NCBI GenBank assembly: GCA_903876665.1
Contig: CAIRAY010000087.1
Span: 1 to 34,075, forward strand
From: an uncultured Fibrobacterota bacterium
GTDB taxonomy: Bacteria; Fibrobacterota; Fibrobacteria; Fibrobacterales; Fibrobacteraceae
Direction: 5' to 3'
Length of the DNA: 34,075 bases
Positions 33,335 to 34,075 of this stretch are shown here, in pieces (within the stretch, counting starts at the first letter, position 1; every line of letters starts with the position of its first letter). Under the pieces are notes generated by a model. The model did not search any database. It saw nothing but the letters and a program-made list of their open reading frames with translations, and had not been told where the DNA came from. The translations under genes were made by a program, and so were the position numbers.

Positions 33335-33763
33335 ATGAAATTTGGATTCCTCCTCCTTCTCTTGGCCACTTTTCTCCTTGCCTCCTGTTGGGGGCAATTT
33401 TGTGACTGTGACCCACCGGGTACGACTTTTCTAGGATATGTGCAGGCTGCGGACCTGGATACCACGCAAGATTCCCTGCGCATGGCCGATCTGCATATTG
33501 TTGGGTGGAGGCAAGGAGACTCTGCAACAATCTTCTATTCCTTTTGGAGACAACCCGACTTGGACTCCACCCGCATCCGCTTTGAATTTCACAATTCCCA
33601 ACAAGACAGCGTGCAGGTGTTCTATAAGGACAGACTGGCATACCAAATGGAGTTTTCTTATCAGGAAGACCAAGGTACAGGTTGTTGCGATGGACCCCGC
33701 ATGCAATCCCAATTATTTACCGTAGGCTCCCCCAATCCGGATGGCCAATTGATTCTGGAATAG
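33335..33763 (+). CDS. Small lipoprotein, unknown function
   Basis: The start at 33335 is chosen because a lipoprotein signal (MKFGFLLLLLATFLLASC, lipobox LASC) follows, and TATATT lies 6 bases before; the longer frame from 33260 adds a hydrophilic stretch. The 142-residue product has six further Cys or Cys-rich motifs (FCDCD, TGCCDG) and a beta-rich middle with Asp/Ser/Gln. I do not recognise a family. Divergent from the surface-protein gene, it shares the 33171-33334 upstream region. No terminator is apparent. Confidence 0.7.
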   Translation: MKFGFLLLLLATFLLASCWGQFCDCDPPGTTFLGYVQAADLDTTQDSLRMADLHIVGWRQGDSATIFYSFWRQPDLDSTRIRFEFHNSQQDSVQVFYKDRLAYQMEFSYQEDQGTGCCDGPRMQSQLFTVGSPNPDGQLILE

Positions 33764-33810
33764 GAGGATTATTGCTCCGGCAACTATAAGTGTAAAACGA
33801 CTTAATTGGT

Positions 33811-33885
33811 CCCCGGCACGGGGATCACCGCACCATTCCGGAAGAAACACAGCAACCAACACCGGTGATTCTCCACACAGTGGAT
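33811..33885. repeat. Right-end copy of the palindromic element
   Basis: Hairpin CCCCG/CGGGG with ATCACCG (33811-33830), spacer, then CGGTGAT (33863-33869) and hairpin TCCAC/GTGGA (33872-33884) follow the family pattern. Confidence 0.75.
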
Positions 33886-34075
33886 AGGGCTCCACTTGAT
33901 TGGCGAAGCCAAAAGTGGCCCCTCGGCCCTTCGGGGGATGAATTATTTCCCAGGAATCGCTCGATTTTCCCACCTCCCAACCTCGCCTGTCCGCCGAACG
34001 TAGAGTTTATAAACTGCCCTACAAGCCTGTTGGTCCATTCTGGCGAAAATGAAAATATTTCGCTAGAAAGCGAAC
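33886..34075. other. Hairpin-rich right edge without a supported gene
   Basis: A strong compound hairpin, CCACTT-GA-TTGGC-GAA-GCCAA-AAGTGG, spans 33892-33918. A second stem, TTCGCT/AGCGAA, lies at 34059-34074. No T run follows either, so they are not simple terminators. Open frames here read through repeats and I do not accept them. Confidence 0.5.

Noticed and set aside
33713-33973. 86-codon minus-strand frame at the right edge
   Set aside because: It overlaps the lipoprotein gene, reads through the palindromic element, and has no ribosome site or recognisable domain.

Overview
The window looks like a chromosomal segment of a Gram-negative, diderm bacterium, probably of the FCB group and perhaps Fibrobacterota. 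I see outer-membrane and lipoprotein genes, a complete Bat (aerotolerance-type) operon, an HmuY-like heme-binding lipoprotein beside a TonB-dependent receptor, a CBM3-like/cadherin-like surface protein, and a TM2/DUF2752 pair. The phylum is inference; no rRNA or other decisive marker is present. There is no sign of a phage, plasmid, insertion sequence or CRISPR array.

Layout. 1-4628 (minus): two translationally coupled sensor kinases. The second runs off the left edge and carries an in-frame repeat insertion. 4930-9138 (plus): a zinc-ribbon/TPR/metallopeptidase protein, asparaginyl-tRNA synthetase, a small unknown protein, a TlpA-like thioredoxin and a VOC (glyoxalase-fold) protein. 9240-14553 (plus): a TerC-family transporter, a terminator, then a TonB receptor, a double HmuY-like lipoprotein and an unusual tandem ABC ATPase. 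14529-17743 (minus): a single-domain response regulator, and Tex with an RG-rich tail. 18024-20288: MntP, an HDOD protein behind tRNA-Val(CAC), and a PTS EIIA-like protein. 20376-30813 (minus): the Bat operon in the order BatD-like membrane protein, MoxR ATPase, DUF58, membrane protein, BatA, BatB, TPR protein, BatC, BatD, BatE. Most junctions overlap by a few bases, but three are split by repeats. 30862-33170 (minus): DUF2752, TM2 and the CBM3-like surface protein. 33335-33763 (plus): a small lipoprotein. The right edge is hairpin-rich and has no gene I can support.

Three patterns cut across the genes. First, a dispersed palindromic element (outer ends TGTCAT/ATGACA, inner ends ATCACCG/CGGTGAT, variable GC-rich hairpins) occurs at about six places. 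Two copies lie inside open reading frames and keep them open; one of these is flanked by a 34-bp direct duplication. Second, a separate family of AGTGGAAAGT-type repeats occupies junctions of the Bat operon and appears to be translated as N-terminal extensions of two exported proteins. Third, eight genes carry a TANNNT hexamer 6-7 bases before the start codon and have no Shine-Dalgarno sequence, which suggests leaderless transcripts. Several other genes have clear AAGGAG-type sites.

Functionally, the Bat block combines a MoxR ATPase, VWA proteins (DUF58, BatA, BatB) and TPR/periplasmic partners as expected for an envelope stress complex. The HmuR/HmuY-like pair suggests heme capture. TerC and MntP suggest manganese or other metal export.
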